Translations under genes and position numbers: made by a program
The notes under the pieces: model-generated
What the model saw: only the letters and a program-made list of their open reading frames with translations
Databases searched by the model: none
Told to the model about the DNA's origin: nothing
DNA from: Prado023 sp963798745
GTDB lineage: Bacteria; Actinomycetota; Actinomycetes; S36-B12; CAIYMF01
Direction of reading: 5' to 3'
Assembly: GCA_963798745.1 (NCBI GenBank)
Contig: CAWCUF010000003.1
Location: 620,001-684,000, forward strand
DNA length: 64,000 nt
Part shown: piece by piece, positions 7,722-16,040 of the stretch
How positions within the stretch are numbered: the stretch's first letter is position 1
Layout: every line of letters begins with the position of its first letter

Positions 7722-8594
7722 TCAGAACACGGGCTTGCCGCCGGTGACCCCGAGCACCGTGCCCGAGACGTAGCTGGCGTCTCGCTCGCTGGCCAGGAAC
7801 ACGAACGCCGGGGCCACCTCTGCGGGTTGCCCGGCGCGGCCCAACGGGGTGTCGGAGCCGAAGTGCTCGACCTTCTCGACCGGTTGGGTGGCCGGCTGCA
7901 GCGGCGTCCAGATCGGGCCCGGGGCGACGGCGTTGACCCGGATGCCGCGCGGTCCGAGCTGGGCGGCGAGGTTGACGGTCATGTTGTTGATGGCGGCCTT
8001 CGTCGCGGCGTAGTCCAGCAGCGAGGTCGAGGGCTGATACGCCTGGATCGAGCTGACGTTGATGATCGACGAGCCCTGCTGCATGTGCGGGACGGCCGCG
8101 CGGGTCATCCAGAACAGGCTGTACAGGTTGGTCCGGAACACCCGGTCGAGCTCGTCGTCGGGCAGCTCGGTCAGGCTGTCGTCGCGGGCGTGCTGGTAGC
8201 CGGCGTTGTTGACCAGCACGTCGATCTGGCCGAACGCGGCCACGACCGTGTCGATGACCCCCTCGCAGGAACCACGGTCGCGCAGGTCAGCAGCCAGTGC
8301 CACGCCACGCGTACCGGCAGCCTCGATCAGGGCAAGGGTGGCCTCGGCGTCGGTGCGCTCGGCGGGCAGGTAGGTGAACGCCACGTCGGCACCCTCGCGT
8401 GCGAAGGCGAGCGCCACGGCCCGCCCGATCCCGGAGTCCCCGCCGGTGATCAGCGCGCGACGCCCGATCAGCCGCTCACACCCGCGATAGGAGTCCTCGC
8501 CGTGATCGGGCACGGGCTCCATCTGGTCGGTCAGGCCGGGGGGCTGCTGCTGCTGGGCGGGGAACGCCGCATCGGCGGCACCATCCTCGGACAT
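7722..8594 (-). CDS. SDR family oxidoreductase
   Basis: A 290-residue classical-type short-chain dehydrogenase with an N-terminal extension. The nucleotide-binding motif TGGDSGIGRA is at about residue 51, NNAG is present, and the catalytic Ser, Tyr and Lys fall in VSSIQAY and LLDYAATKAA. The ~45-residue N-terminal extension with QQQQPPG and the PGPIWTPLQPA segment match the YhdF/YhxC-like general stress group of SDRs. The ATG at 8594 overlaps the stop of the upstream small membrane gene, so the two are cotranscribed. Substrate unknown. Confidence 0.9.
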   Translation of the reverse strand: MSEDGAADAAFPAQQQQPPGLTDQMEPVPDHGEDSYRGCERLIGRRALITGGDSGIGRAVALAFAREGADVAFTYLPAERTDAEATLALIEAAGTRGVALAADLRDRGSCEGVIDTVVAAFGQIDVLVNNAGYQHARDDSLTELPDDELDRVFRTNLYSLFWMTRAAVPHMQQGSSIINVSSIQAYQPSTSLLDYAATKAAINNMTVNLAAQLGPRGIRVNAVAPGPIWTPLQPATQPVEKVEHFGSDTPLGRAGQPAEVAPAFVFLASERDASYVSGTVLGVTGGKPVF

Positions 8595-8806
8595 CACGGC
8601 TCCCTCCGGACCTCGCGGACCTCCCGGGTCGCCGAACCGTCGTTGCGCGGGCCCCAGACCACCAGGGCCAGCAGCAGACCGACACCACCGGCCACCATCA
8701 GGATGATCCCGACCATGTTCACGTCAAGGCCGGCCACCTGCGCATCGACCGCGAAGGTCAGGATCGCGCCGATGGCCAGCAGGAAGATGCTCACACCGAG
8801 GCCCAT
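8594..8806 (-). CDS. DUF6458 small membrane protein
   Basis: A 70-residue protein with two transmembrane segments (LGVSIFLLAIGAILTFAV and VGIILMVAGGVGLLLALVVW) and a charged tail. The sequence VDAQVAGLDVNMVGIILMVAG is characteristic of DUF6458, a small actinobacterial integral membrane family of unknown role. GAAAGGGG precedes the start. It heads a two-gene unit with the SDR downstream, and a SigF-like promoter lies about 37 bases upstream. Confidence 0.85.
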   Translation of the reverse strand: MGLGVSIFLLAIGAILTFAVDAQVAGLDVNMVGIILMVAGGVGLLLALVVWGPRNDGSATREVREVRREP

Positions 8807-8842
8807 CGTGGTTCCCCTTTCTCGTTATGGGACACCACACGT

Positions 8843-8868
8843 CTACCCGCGGGCCATCGGCCTATACG
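8843..8868 (-). promoter_or_regulatory. Candidate SigF/SigB-type promoter of the DUF6458-SDR unit
   Basis: Read on the minus strand: CGTAT at 8868-8864, a 15-base spacer, then GGGTAG at 8848-8843. The SigF consensus known from mycobacteria is close to GGTTT-N15-GGGTA, so the -10 fits fully and the -35 differs at two positions. Transcription would start about 30 bases before the DUF6458 ATG. This is inference from motif and spacing only. Confidence 0.4.
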
Positions 8869-8906
8869 ACCGCGATCCCCGGCAGCTCCGGCTGCGGCCC
8901 AGTCGC

Positions 8907-9716
8907 CTATCCCAGCCGGGCCACCCACAGGTCCTCCGCCGGCCACTGCCGCGCCCATTGCGGGTCAGCGATCTGGTAGTACTCGTGGGCGGTCGCGCCA
9001 GGCGGGGCGTACAGCTCGCGCAGGGCCAGGACCTCGAAGCCGTGGTGTCGCAGGACGCCGATCCACTCCCCGTGCCCTGGATGGAACTCCACACCGCCGC
9101 CGGGCCAACGAACCGGATCGATCTCGCGCTGGCCGCGTTGGAGTTCACGGGTGGCCAGTCCCTCGGCCTCGGGCACGCACATCGTCACCAGCGGGCTGGA
9201 GGTCAGGAACACCAGACGACCGCCCGGACGCAGCAGGCGGGCGGCCTCGCCGACCCAGCCGGTGGCGTCGCACCACAGGCTCGCGCCGTACTCACTGATC
9301 GCCAGGTCGAAGCTCGCATCGGCCAGCGGGACGGCGGTGGCATCGGCGTTCAGCAGCGGGAACTGCGGGCCGAGCAGTTCCTGGCAGCGCCGGGCCGTCG
9401 CCAGTTGCTCGAGGGACACGTCCACCCCGATCGGGCGCCCACCTGCCCGGGCGAGGATCGCCGAGACGAACGCGGTGCCGCATCCCAGCTCGACGATGTC
9501 CAGGCCGGCCACGTCGCCCAGCGCACCGAGCTCCTCATCCGGGATGTCGAAGATGCCCCATCGCAGGTCATCCGCGCCCCACTTGGCCTCGGCCTGGGTA
9601 TCGGTGTACTGGTCGTTGACGATCGCCCACAGCTCCCGATTGACCTGCGCAGCCTGCTGGCGGGCAACCTCTGGGCCCACGGCATCCCACCACTGACGGT
9701 CCATGTCGGCGATCAT
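8907..9716 (-). CDS. Class I SAM-dependent methyltransferase
   Basis: About 269 residues. The SAM-binding motif I is VELGCGTAFVSAILA, followed by PIGVDVS (acidic strand-2 end), LLNADATAVPLADASFDLAISEYG and RLLRPGGRLVFLT. The N-terminal ~50 residues are helical with several tryptophans. It belongs to the broad methyltransferase-11/25 group; the substrate is unknown. The ATG at 9716 or 9704 could be used. It is divergent from the NatA-like ATPase gene. Confidence 0.87.
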   Translation of the reverse strand: MIADMDRQWWDAVGPEVARQQAAQVNRELWAIVNDQYTDTQAEAKWGADDLRWGIFDIPDEELGALGDVAGLDIVELGCGTAFVSAILARAGGRPIGVDVSLEQLATARRCQELLGPQFPLLNADATAVPLADASFDLAISEYGASLWCDATGWVGEAARLLRPGGRLVFLTSSPLVTMCVPEAEGLATRELQRGQREIDPVRWPGGGVEFHPGHGEWIGVLRHHGFEVLALRELYAPPGATAHEYYQIADPQWARQWPAEDLWVARLG

Positions 9717-9830
9717 GTCAGGCTCGGACCGCCAGCAGGCGATCGCGATCACCGGATGGCCGGGTTGATGCCGGCCAGAGGTCGAGCCGTTGCCCCACCG
9801 GTGCGGGTGGATCTGGCTATGGTGGTCGCC

Positions 9831-10736
9831 ATGCTCGAGGTCCGTGAGGTGTCGCACTCGTTCGGGCAGCGCAGGGTGCTCGACGAGGTGTCGTTCGCTG
9901 TGCCACCTGGGATCGTGACCGGGCTGCTCGGTCCGAACGGTGCCGGCAAGACGACCCTGATGCGGGTCATGCTGGGCGTGATCGACCCCGACGGAGGCGA
10001 CACCCGCTGGCAGGGTCAGCGGGTCACCCCGGTCGACCGGCGCCGCTGGGGGTACATGCCCCAGGAGCGCGGCCTGTATCCGGCCATGCGCGCAGGGGAG
10101 CAACTGGTCTACCTGGCCCGCCTGCACGGGATGACCCGGGACGGGGCCACCGAATCGGCGCGCGGACTGCTCGAGGAGCTCGGCCTGGGCGACCGCTGGG
10201 ACGAGCGGCCCGACAAGCTGTCCGGTGGCATGGCCCAACGCCTGCAGTTGGCTGCGGCCCTGGTGCACCAGCCGGAGGTGATCGTGCTCGACGAGCCGTT
10301 CGCCGGGTTGGATCCGGTCGCGGTCGACGAGCTGTCCGCGACCCTGACCCAGCGGGTCCGGGAGGGGATGACGGTGCTGTTCTCCAGCCACCAGCTCGAC
10401 CTGGTCCAGGACCTGTGTGAAGCGATCGTGATGCTCAGCGAGGGGCGCACGGTCCTGGAGGGTCGGGTGGCCGACCTGCGCGCGTCGTCCGGGCGCCGGC
10501 AGTTGCGCCTGACCCTGTCCGGCACCGATCACCAGTGGTTGGCCGCCCATCCACAGGTCACGATCGTCGAGGACCGCGCCGACGCCCTGCGCCTGGACCT
10601 GCCGCCGGGGACCGATCCACTGGCGGTGCTCGACGTGGCCCGGCGCGCAGGCGAGGTGACCGACTTCGGCCTGGACCTCCCCACGCTCTCGGAACTGTTC
10701 ATGGGTGCGGCCGGCGAGCTGTCGGAGGTGCGCTGA
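9831..10736 (+). CDS. ABC transporter ATP-binding protein, NatA-like
   Basis: A 301-residue ATPase. The Walker A is GPNGAGKTT, the signature is LSGGMAQRLQ, the Walker B is VIVLDEPFAG and the switch is LFSSHQLDLVQ. The context YMPQERGLYP is typical of the NatA subfamily (sodium or organic cation extrusion in Bacillus), and the C-terminal ~85 residues form the usual accessory domain. The ATG at 9831 is taken; an in-frame ATG at 9819 is also possible. The TGATG overlap with the next gene shows coupling to the permease. Confidence 0.92.
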   Translation: MLEVREVSHSFGQRRVLDEVSFAVPPGIVTGLLGPNGAGKTTLMRVMLGVIDPDGGDTRWQGQRVTPVDRRRWGYMPQERGLYPAMRAGEQLVYLARLHGMTRDGATESARGLLEELGLGDRWDERPDKLSGGMAQRLQLAAALVHQPEVIVLDEPFAGLDPVAVDELSATLTQRVREGMTVLFSSHQLDLVQDLCEAIVMLSEGRTVLEGRVADLRASSGRRQLRLTLSGTDHQWLAAHPQVTIVEDRADALRLDLPPGTDPLAVLDVARRAGEVTDFGLDLPTLSELFMGAAGELSEVR

Positions 10737-11917
10737 TGGGCGGTTCGAGTTGGTGGTCCGGGGTGCGGTTGGTCGCAGGTCGCAGCCTGTCCGAGGGGCT
10801 CCAGTCCAAGGCGCTGCGAGTCACCACGCTGATCCTGCTGGCGATCGGCCTGGCCGTCGTGTTCGTGCCCAGGCTGTTCGACGGCGGCCAGCCGACCTAC
10901 ACGCTGGCGACCGTCGGCGAGGTGAGCGCGCCGCTGCGGGCCCAGGTGGATGCCGCGGGCCAGGCCGCCGAGTTCGGAGTCGACTACCTGAGCGCCCAGG
11001 ACTCGAACGGGGCGCAGGCGGCGGTGCGGGCCGGTGACGCGACCGTGGCGCTGTCCGGCGACACGCTCTACGTGCGCAGCGACGCACCGGCCTCGTTCGC
11101 GGCGGTCGTCACCCAGGCGATCGTCGCGCAGGAGTCAGCCGGGCAACTGGCCGACGCGGGCCTGAGTCCCGAGCAGATCGCTGCCCTGTCGGCCATCGAG
11201 CCCCCCGAGCAGGTCGAGGTGGGCCCAGCCACCGACGAGGGCCGGGCCGGGGTCGGCTTCGTCGTGGGGATCGTGCTCTACCTCGCCCTGATCGTCGCCG
11301 GCCAGTCGCTGGCCGTGAACGTGGGCATGGAGAAGTCCACCCGGATCGCCGAGGTGCTGCTGGCCGTCCTGCGCCCGAGCCAGATCCTGGTCGGCAACGT
11401 GATCGGCATGGGCCTGCGCACCCTGATCCAACTGCTGGCCCTGGCCGTTCCGATCCTTGCGGCGATCGCCCTGACCGACGGGCTGGACCTGCCGACGGTC
11501 ACCTCAGCGGACATCGCCCTGGGGGTCGTGTGGTTCGTCGTGGGGTACTTCGTCTACGCGTTCCTGTTCGCGGCGACTGCGGTCCTGGTGGACAAGGTCA
11601 CCGACGTGGGGTCCGCGACCATGCCCGTGATGGTCCTGCTCGTCGTGGCCTATCTCTCCGCGGTGACCGCGGTCCCCATCGACCCGGGGTCGAGCCTGAG
11701 CGTGTTCGTGTCGATGTTTCCGCTGACCTCGCCGATGGCGATGCCGGTGCGGTGGGCCTCCGGGACGGTGCCGGTCTGGGAGCTCGTGACGAGCCTGGCG
11801 TTGGCGGTGGGCGCGGCGGTGCTGGTCGCCTGGTTCGGGGCGCGGGTCTACCAGAGAGCCCTGGTGGTGACCGGTCGCAGGGTGAAGCTGCGTGAGGTGC
11901 TGGGCGCCGGTCGCTGA
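10736..11917 (+). CDS. ABC-2 transporter permease, NatB-like
   Basis: A 393-residue membrane protein. One N-terminal transmembrane segment (LILLAIGLAVVFVP) is followed by a ~140-residue extracytoplasmic domain and then five or six C-terminal segments, including VGFVVGIVLYLALIVAGQSL and VGYFVYAFLFAATAVLV. MEKSTRIAEVLLAVLRPSQIL is the hallmark ABC-2/NatB cytosolic motif. With the upstream ATPase it should form an exporter; sodium efflux is the family prototype, but the substrate here is unproven. Confidence 0.9.
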   Translation: MGGSSWWSGVRLVAGRSLSEGLQSKALRVTTLILLAIGLAVVFVPRLFDGGQPTYTLATVGEVSAPLRAQVDAAGQAAEFGVDYLSAQDSNGAQAAVRAGDATVALSGDTLYVRSDAPASFAAVVTQAIVAQESAGQLADAGLSPEQIAALSAIEPPEQVEVGPATDEGRAGVGFVVGIVLYLALIVAGQSLAVNVGMEKSTRIAEVLLAVLRPSQILVGNVIGMGLRTLIQLLALAVPILAAIALTDGLDLPTVTSADIALGVVWFVVGYFVYAFLFAATAVLVDKVTDVGSATMPVMVLLVVAYLSAVTAVPIDPGSSLSVFVSMFPLTSPMAMPVRWASGTVPVWELVTSLALAVGAAVLVAWFGARVYQRALVVTGRRVKLREVLGAGR

Positions 11918-12011
11918 TCGGCAAGCCCCCGGGCACCCTGCGGCGCCGCCCCCGCTTCCGCTTCCGCCCCGCCTCCGCTCGGCGTCCCGCCACGGGCCGG
12001 GCCCCGTCGAA

Positions 12012-12083
12012 CTCATCCAAGATCGCTGGGCGTTCGGCAGGTTCATCCAAGTTCGCTGGGGGTCCTCGACCTCGAACTTGGAT
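12012..12083. repeat. Intergenic hairpin repeat, copy 1
   Basis: ATCCAAGTTCG at 12045-12055 pairs perfectly with CGAACTTGGAT at 12073-12083 across a 17-base loop. A further half-copy (CTCATCCAAGATCGCTGGG) lies at 12012-12030. A related element is present at 36081-36127. Copy 1 sits between the converging NatB-like and VWA genes, where it could also act as a terminator. Confidence 0.75.
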
Positions 12084-12172
12084 CGATTCGCCAGCGGCAG
12101 CGCGGGTAGCGGCAGCGCGGGGAGGGGCAGAGCCGGGGGCGGTGGTCGCGGCGGGACGGCTGGGACCGGCGC

Positions 12173-13336
12173 TCAGCGGCGGACGCCGCGGTTGAGCAGG
12201 GCCATCGCCTCGGTCAGGCCGTCCACGGTCAGCCCGAACATGGGCAGCACCTCGGCGATGTCCTCGATCGTGGTGCCCGCCCAGCCCAGCGCCGGCTCCG
12301 GGTTGAGCCACACCGCGTCGGTGAAGTGCTCGCCCAGGATCCGCAGCCAGCCCAGGCCCGACACGTCATCCGGGCCGTCGATGGACCAGTGCCCCCCGGA
12401 GTGCAGCTCGTAGGGGGCCATCAGCGCGTCGCCGACCATGATCAGCTTGTAGTGCGACGCACATTGCCGCATCAGGTCTGGGATCGTGATCGGTTCGGCG
12501 AACGCGGTCGTGCCATACACCTGCCCGTAGATCGTGTTGTGGAAGTAGTAGGTGCGCAGCTCCTTGAAGTGGGTGGCCTTCTTCGTGGCGCTGAACAACT
12601 GGGACATCAGCTCTGTGTAGGGGTACATCGACCCGCCGACGTCGATCATCAGGATCACGTGGGTGTTCGGCCGGCTGGGCGGGCGCGTCACGACCTCGAT
12701 CTCGCCGGCGTTGCGCGCGGTCGCGTCGATGGTGGCATTGATGTCCAACTCGTCGGCGGCACCGTCGCGCACGAAGGCTCGCAACCGGCGAAGGGCCACC
12801 TCGAGCTGGCGGATGTCGAGGGTCACGTCCGAGCGGTAGCCCCGGTAGCGCCGGGCGTCGGCGACGTTGATGGCCGCGCGACCGCCGCCGGAGGACCCGG
12901 TACTGAGCCCCCCAGCAGCGCTGCCGCCCTGACCGAACGGCGAGGTGCCGCCGGTGCCGATCCAGTACGGTCCGCCGTCGTGGCGCTCGGTCTGCTCGCG
13001 CAGGCGCTTCTGGTACTCGGCGAGCAGCTCGTCGAGGTCGGGCAATCCATCGTCGGCGCCGTTGGCCGCCCGCTCACCGCGCGACGCCACCTCGTCGAGC
13101 CACTCGCGCATCTGCTCGGACAGGCTCAGGACGCCGCGGTACTCGGCGGCGAACGCGCGGTCGAAGGCATCGAGGTGACCCTCGTGATGGATCAGGATCG
13201 CCCGAGCCACGTGGTAGTAGCCGGTGACGCTGTTGCGGTGCGCCCCGGCAGCCAGGGCTCGACCCAGCGCGAGCGCCTCGGTCGTCCCCACGGGCACCCG
13301 CTCGGCGCGCAGGCGGTACAGCAGCGGCAGGAACAT
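12173..13336 (-). CDS. VWA domain protein, CoxE/YehP-like
   Basis: A 387-residue protein. The N-terminal helical half (LLYRLRAERVPVGTTEAL, YYHVARAILIHHEGHLDAFDRAF) and the GTGGTSPFGQGGSAAGG linker are characteristic of VWA proteins paired with MoxR ATPases. The C-terminal VWA domain starts HVILMIDVGGSM; the MIDAS motif DxSxS has Gly in place of the middle Ser. TYYFHNTIY and LIMVGDALMAPYEL follow. It starts within the stop of the MoxR gene (TGATG). MoxR/VWA pairs act as chaperone-like machines for metalloenzyme or complex assembly; the client is unknown. Confidence 0.88.
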   Translation of the reverse strand: MFLPLLYRLRAERVPVGTTEALALGRALAAGAHRNSVTGYYHVARAILIHHEGHLDAFDRAFAAEYRGVLSLSEQMREWLDEVASRGERAANGADDGLPDLDELLAEYQKRLREQTERHDGGPYWIGTGGTSPFGQGGSAAGGLSTGSSGGGRAAINVADARRYRGYRSDVTLDIRQLEVALRRLRAFVRDGAADELDINATIDATARNAGEIEVVTRPPSRPNTHVILMIDVGGSMYPYTELMSQLFSATKKATHFKELRTYYFHNTIYGQVYGTTAFAEPITIPDLMRQCASHYKLIMVGDALMAPYELHSGGHWSIDGPDDVSGLGWLRILGEHFTDAVWLNPEPALGWAGTTIEDIAEVLPMFGLTVDGLTEAMALLNRGVRR

Positions 13337-14178
13337 CAGTACCGGCGCCGGTTCCGGCCGGTGATCTGGTCGGTGAACGCCGCGAGGTCCTGCTCCTTCT
13401 TCAGCAGGGTGCCCAGGAACGGGGTGCTCGCGTCGAGGGCGACCGCATCGGGTTGGGCCAGGCGCAGCATCGCGATCCAGTCGATCAGCTCACTGGTGGA
13501 GGGCTTCTTGCGCACCCGGTCCATGTCGCGCACCGCGTAGAAGGCCTCGAGTGCCTGGGCCAGGAGCACGTCGTCGAGGCCGGGGTGGTGCACCTCGACG
13601 ATCCGCCCCATCAGCTCGGCGGTCGGGAAGTCGATGAAGTGGAACACGCAGCGACGCAGGAACGCGTCGGGAAGCTCCTTCTCCGCGTTGCTGGTGATGA
13701 TGACCACCGGCCGGTGCTCGGCGGCGATCGTCTCGCCGGTCTCCGGGATGGTGAACCGCATCCGATCGAGCTCGTGGAGCAGGTCGTTGGGGAACTCCAG
13801 GTCGGCCTTGTCGATCTCGTCGATGAGCAGCACCGCCCGGGCCGGGGCGTGAAACGCCCGCCCCATCGGACCGAGGTGGATGTAGTCGTTGATGTCGCGC
13901 ACGTCGTGGTCGCCGAACCGGCTGTCGTAGAGCCGCTGCACGGTGTCGTAGGTGTAGAGCCCGTCCTGGGCCCGGGTCGTGCTCTTGACGTTCCAGGTGA
14001 TCAGCTCCATGTCCAGCGCCTGGGCCACTGCCTCGGCGAGCAGGGTCTTGCCCGTGCCCGGCTCGCCGCGCACCAGAAGAGGCTTCTGGAGCACCAGCGC
14101 GCAGCGCACCGCGGTCTCCAGGGCCGGGTCGGTCAGGTACGACGATGTGCCGGTGAACTCCAGCTCGCTGGGCTGCAT
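13336..14178 (-). CDS. MoxR-family AAA+ ATPase
   Basis: A 280-residue AAA+ protein. The Walker A is GEPGTGKT near residue 39, the Walker B is VLLIDEIDKAD, sensor-1 lies in VVIITSNAEKELPDAFLRRC, and the arginine-finger region follows. FHFIDFPTAELMGRIV and the lid domain complete the fold. GGAGCC lies just upstream of the start. It is coupled to the downstream VWA gene. ATP-driven remodelling through the VWA partner is the family expectation. Confidence 0.93.
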   Translation of the reverse strand: MQPSELEFTGTSSYLTDPALETAVRCALVLQKPLLVRGEPGTGKTLLAEAVAQALDMELITWNVKSTTRAQDGLYTYDTVQRLYDSRFGDHDVRDINDYIHLGPMGRAFHAPARAVLLIDEIDKADLEFPNDLLHELDRMRFTIPETGETIAAEHRPVVIITSNAEKELPDAFLRRCVFHFIDFPTAELMGRIVEVHHPGLDDVLLAQALEAFYAVRDMDRVRKKPSTSELIDWIAMLRLAQPDAVALDASTPFLGTLLKKEQDLAAFTDQITGRNRRRY

Positions 14179-14278
14179 AAGGGGCTCCTTGGCCGAGGTG
14201 CGCCCAGCCTACGTGTGAACCCGGACGCACGCGGGCGAGCGTCCGGCCTGCGCACGCCTCCCCTGGTGCCCCGCCGAA

Positions 14279-15091
14279 TCAGGGGGCGATGTTGAACCGC
14301 GCGATGGTCAGGGAGGCGAGCTCCAGGTCCCCCGCGGACTCGACCGGCGCGGGCCCCCGGCCGCAGGCCAAGGCCACGTAGGCCGGGAACGACATCGTCA
14401 GCGCCACCGTGGGCTCGGCGACCGGATCGCAGGCCCGCGCGCGACCGTCCGCGCTGCGCACGACCGTGTCGTTGAATGTCACGCCCGGGCCGGTGCAGGT
14501 GACCTGCACGGTGGCTCCGACCGGCGCGTCCACGCCCTTGCCCCAGACCCGGCCCAGCGAGCCGCGCATCCGTGCCGCGGCCACGTGAGCGGCGGGGGTG
14601 TCCAGATGTCCGGGGTCCTCGACGGCCAGCCGGATGTCCTGCTCGTGCACCCAGGCGTCGAAGATGCGCATCGACAGCAGGTCGTCCAGGGTGGTCATCG
14701 ACCCGAGCGGGTTCCTGACCGACGCATCAGGGTCGGTAGCCCGCAGGTGGCGCAGGGACGCCTCCCGGGCGGTCATGGTCTGGTCGAACTCGGTGAGCAC
14801 CTCGTCGCGGGTGCGGGTGCGGCGCAGATCGACCGGAACCTCGGTGATCCGGCCGAACGTGGAACTCACGTGGGTCAGTTGGGGCCAGTCCGGCTCGTGC
14901 GGCGGATCGGTCAGACCCAGTTGCGAGCGCTCGATCCACAGCGTGTGCGCGACGATGTCCGCGACGCTCCAGCCGGGCAGGATCGAGGGTGCCCGCCACG
15001 GGGCACGCGCGGCCGCGTCGCGCAGGTCGACCATCACGTCGCGCCACACATCGATCAGGTCGATCCCGGCAGTCGTGCGCACGTCGCTCAT
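14279..15091 (-). CDS. Maleylpyruvate isomerase family (mycothiol-dependent/DinB-like) protein
   Basis: A 270-residue protein. The N-terminal DinB-like four-helix bundle has WSVADIVAHTLWIERSQLGL (metal-binding His expected here), then LDDLLSMRIFDAWVHEQDIR with a second His. A C-terminal domain of ~90 residues (VQVTCTGPGVTF, ALTMSFPAYVALACGRG) matches the TIGR03083/MDMPI-C type arrangement. Relatives include the mycothiol-dependent maleylpyruvate isomerase and mycothiol S-transferases. The actual reaction here is unknown. The start at 15091 is chosen by family length. Confidence 0.85.
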   Translation of the reverse strand: MSDVRTTAGIDLIDVWRDVMVDLRDAAARAPWRAPSILPGWSVADIVAHTLWIERSQLGLTDPPHEPDWPQLTHVSSTFGRITEVPVDLRRTRTRDEVLTEFDQTMTAREASLRHLRATDPDASVRNPLGSMTTLDDLLSMRIFDAWVHEQDIRLAVEDPGHLDTPAAHVAAARMRGSLGRVWGKGVDAPVGATVQVTCTGPGVTFNDTVVRSADGRARACDPVAEPTVALTMSFPAYVALACGRGPAPVESAGDLELASLTIARFNIAP

Positions 15092-15206
15092 GCCGGGCAG
15101 GTTACCGGTGTGAACAGCACCTCGAGACTGCGACATCCCCGCCGCCCGCCGACGTCGCCCGCCCCGCCGACGTTCCCCGCGGCGACAACCGGCCCAGCCG
15201 CCGCAC

Positions 15207-16040
15207 CTAGCCGATGTCGCGGCGGAAGGTGGTGAACCGCCCGATCAGCACCAGGACGATTGCGTACCCCAGCAGGGTCAGTCCGCCCGCCCACGAGCTC
15301 AGCAGCTCCGCCAGGCCGCTGCTCACGTACAGGCTGGACCCGGCGATCGCCTCCCCGGCTGCACCCGGCAGGAACTTGCTCAGCTCGGCCGTCGCGTCGA
15401 ACTGAGCCAGCAGCAACCGCAGCAGGGGTTCGACGAACTGCGTGAACGCCAGCAGGACCACGATGGCCGCCACCTGGTTGGTCAGCACCGACCCGAAGCC
15501 GACGCCGACCAGCGCCCACAGGACCAGCGCCACCACCGACAGCGCGATGGTCCGCTGCACGGCGGATTCCCCGAGCAGCATGGGCTCGCCCATGACCACC
15601 AGGGTGCCCGCCCCGCCGAGGACAGTGCCGAGGACACCGGCAAGCGCGAGCACCAGGGCGAAGGGGAGGATGGACACGAGCTTCGCGCCGAGCACGACGC
15701 TGCGCCGTGGCTCGGCCAGCAGCGTCGGTGTGATGGTCTGGTGCCGGAACTCTCCCGTGACGCTCAGCGCCCCGAGGATCGCCGGGAAGATGTAGCCCAG
15801 CGCGACGGCCAGCGTGTAGACCGAGGTCGCGATCGACATCGGGTCCAGGGCGGCCTCACCGAAGCCGCCGGACCCGGCGCTGACCCCACCCGCATCCTCC
15901 GCTGCCCGCATCCCCATCACCAGGGAGAACGCCATGATCACGCCCATCACGAGCATGTAGCCCAGGAACACCAGCGCAGTCAGCCACCAGGTACGGGTGG
16001 TGGCCACCTTGCGCAGCTCGGTGCGCAACGCGGCGATCAT
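15207..16040 (-). CDS. ABC-2 type transporter permease
   Basis: A 277-residue membrane protein with about six segments, e.g. TWWLTALVFLGYMLVMGVIM, SVYTLAVALGYIFPAILGAL, VSILPFALVLALAGVLGTVL, ALSVVALVLWALVGVGFGSV and LTLLGYAIVLVLIGRF. SVTGEFRHQTITPTLLAEPRR is the cytosolic coupling region typical of BcrB/ABC-2 permeases. The ATG at 16040 overlaps the ATPase stop (ATGA). It pairs with the following entry as an exporter of unknown substrate. Confidence 0.9.
   Translation of the reverse strand: MIAALRTELRKVATTRTWWLTALVFLGYMLVMGVIMAFSLVMGMRAAEDAGGVSAGSGGFGEAALDPMSIATSVYTLAVALGYIFPAILGALSVTGEFRHQTITPTLLAEPRRSVVLGAKLVSILPFALVLALAGVLGTVLGGAGTLVVMGEPMLLGESAVQRTIALSVVALVLWALVGVGFGSVLTNQVAAIVVLLAFTQFVEPLLRLLLAQFDATAELSKFLPGAAGEAIAGSSLYVSSGLAELLSSWAGGLTLLGYAIVLVLIGRFTTFRRDIG

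Noticed and set aside
7470..10736. A 1088-residue plus-strand frame covering four gene positions
   Set aside because: Only its last ~300 residues (ABC ATPase from 9831) look like protein. The rest is the antisense of the Rho-N, SDR, DUF6458 and methyltransferase genes, open only because of high GC.
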